A stretch of 64,000 nucleotides of DNA, from NCBI RefSeq assembly GCF_010726765.1, contig NZ_AP022601.1:496001-560000 (forward strand), in the 5' to 3' direction. The notes beneath the pieces were generated by a model that searched no databases, was not told the origin of the DNA, and saw nothing but the letters and a program-made list of their open reading frames with translations. The stretch is from Mycobacterium gallinarum (GTDB lineage: Bacteria; Actinomycetota; Actinomycetes; Mycobacteriales; Mycobacteriaceae). The position numbers and the translations under genes are program-made. Position 1 is the first letter of the stretch. Each line of letters opens with the position of its first letter. Positions 63,776-64,000 of this stretch are shown here, piece by piece.

Positions 63776-64000
63776 TCACTCCGGCACATTCCCGAGGATG
63801 TTCGTCATCACGATGTCGGGCACCGAGCCGGGGAAGTGACAGAAGGTGACCTCCACCATCACCACCGATTTGACGCGGTAGTCCCGTCCGCAGGCCCCCG
63901 ACCGCATCGTCAGGGTGTCTCTGCCGCTTGTCCATTCACCGACCAGCGCCGACCCCAAAGCGGTTGAGCCGCAAGTGTCGACTCGGCCGACGAGGCTATC
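63776..64000 (-). CDS. Partial hypothetical protein, C-terminal part
   Basis: The minus strand is open from the right edge of the window to a TGA at 63776-63778, giving at least 74 residues of a longer protein whose start lies outside. It contains paired-cysteine spacing (DTCGSTALGSALVGEWTSG, then GACGRDYRVKSVV and TFCHFPGSVPDIVM), suggesting an exported disulfide protein. It is not recognised as a family. It converges on mnmA with a six-base gap. Confidence 0.5.
   Translation of the reverse strand, partial: DSLVGRVDTCGSTALGSALVGEWTSGRDTLTMRSGACGRDYRVKSVVMVEVTFCHFPGSVPDIVMTNILGNVPE

Overview
The window is GC-rich, GTG- and TTG-start-rich actinobacterial DNA from a fast-growing Mycobacterium (Mycolicibacterium-type). 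From about 9.8 kb to the right end, the gene order follows, from memory and without a search, the Mycobacterium tuberculosis block Rv3059 down to Rv3024c: cyp136, TetR, SDR, dinB2, TetR, FMN reductase, nrdHIE, TetR, flavin monooxygenase, nrdF2, adhC, fecB, ctaD, serB2, ABC ATPase, NUDIX, echA17, methyltransferases, the methylglucose lipopolysaccharide (MGLP) genes, fixA/fixB, an OlsB/PlsC pair, iscS and mnmA.

Region by region: 1-9.8 kb has a YqeY fragment, a membrane molybdopterin oxidoreductase, an SDR, a PoxB-like ThDP enzyme, a duplicated zinc-peptidase lipoprotein, a methyltransferase/kinase pair, a TauE/SafE permease, and a stand-alone LeuA regulatory-type domain behind a leader-peptide attenuator. 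9.4-16.4 kb is the cyp136/dinB2 block with an extra AAA ATPase. 16.4-19.7 kb is a hydrocarbon/sterol oxidation module (alkB, rubredoxin, cholesterol oxidase). 19.7-32.7 kb holds class Ib ribonucleotide reductase (nrdHIE and nrdF2), both parts with paired NrdR boxes; nrdE is followed by a foreign-looking gene. 32.7-45.3 kb alternates conserved genes (adhC, fecB, ctaD, serB2, ABC ATPase) with insertions (cutinase, LuxR-type ATPase, MocR/YczE cassette). 45.3-56.8 kb carries NUDIX, echA17, methyltransferases and MGLP assembly genes. 56.9-63.8 kb carries electron transfer flavoprotein, nitroreductase, two acyltransferases, cysteine desulfurase and the tRNA thiolase MnmA that uses its sulfur.

The most interesting locus is 22.9-25.6 kb. 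A 752-residue protein with an N-terminal PD-(D/E)XK-like nuclease motif and a C-terminal PIN-like region sits 31 bp after the nrdE stop. It uses codons unlike its neighbours and is closed on the far side by a decayed second copy of the nrdE 3' end. This looks like a cargo or defence-type gene inserted at the 3' end of nrdE and probably read from the NrdR-controlled nrdHIE operon. Other points of note: a probably leaderless leader peptide, overlapping divergent leaderless promoters in a 28-bp gap, a glutamine at the steric-gate position of DinB2, and two small genes of 39 and 51 codons.
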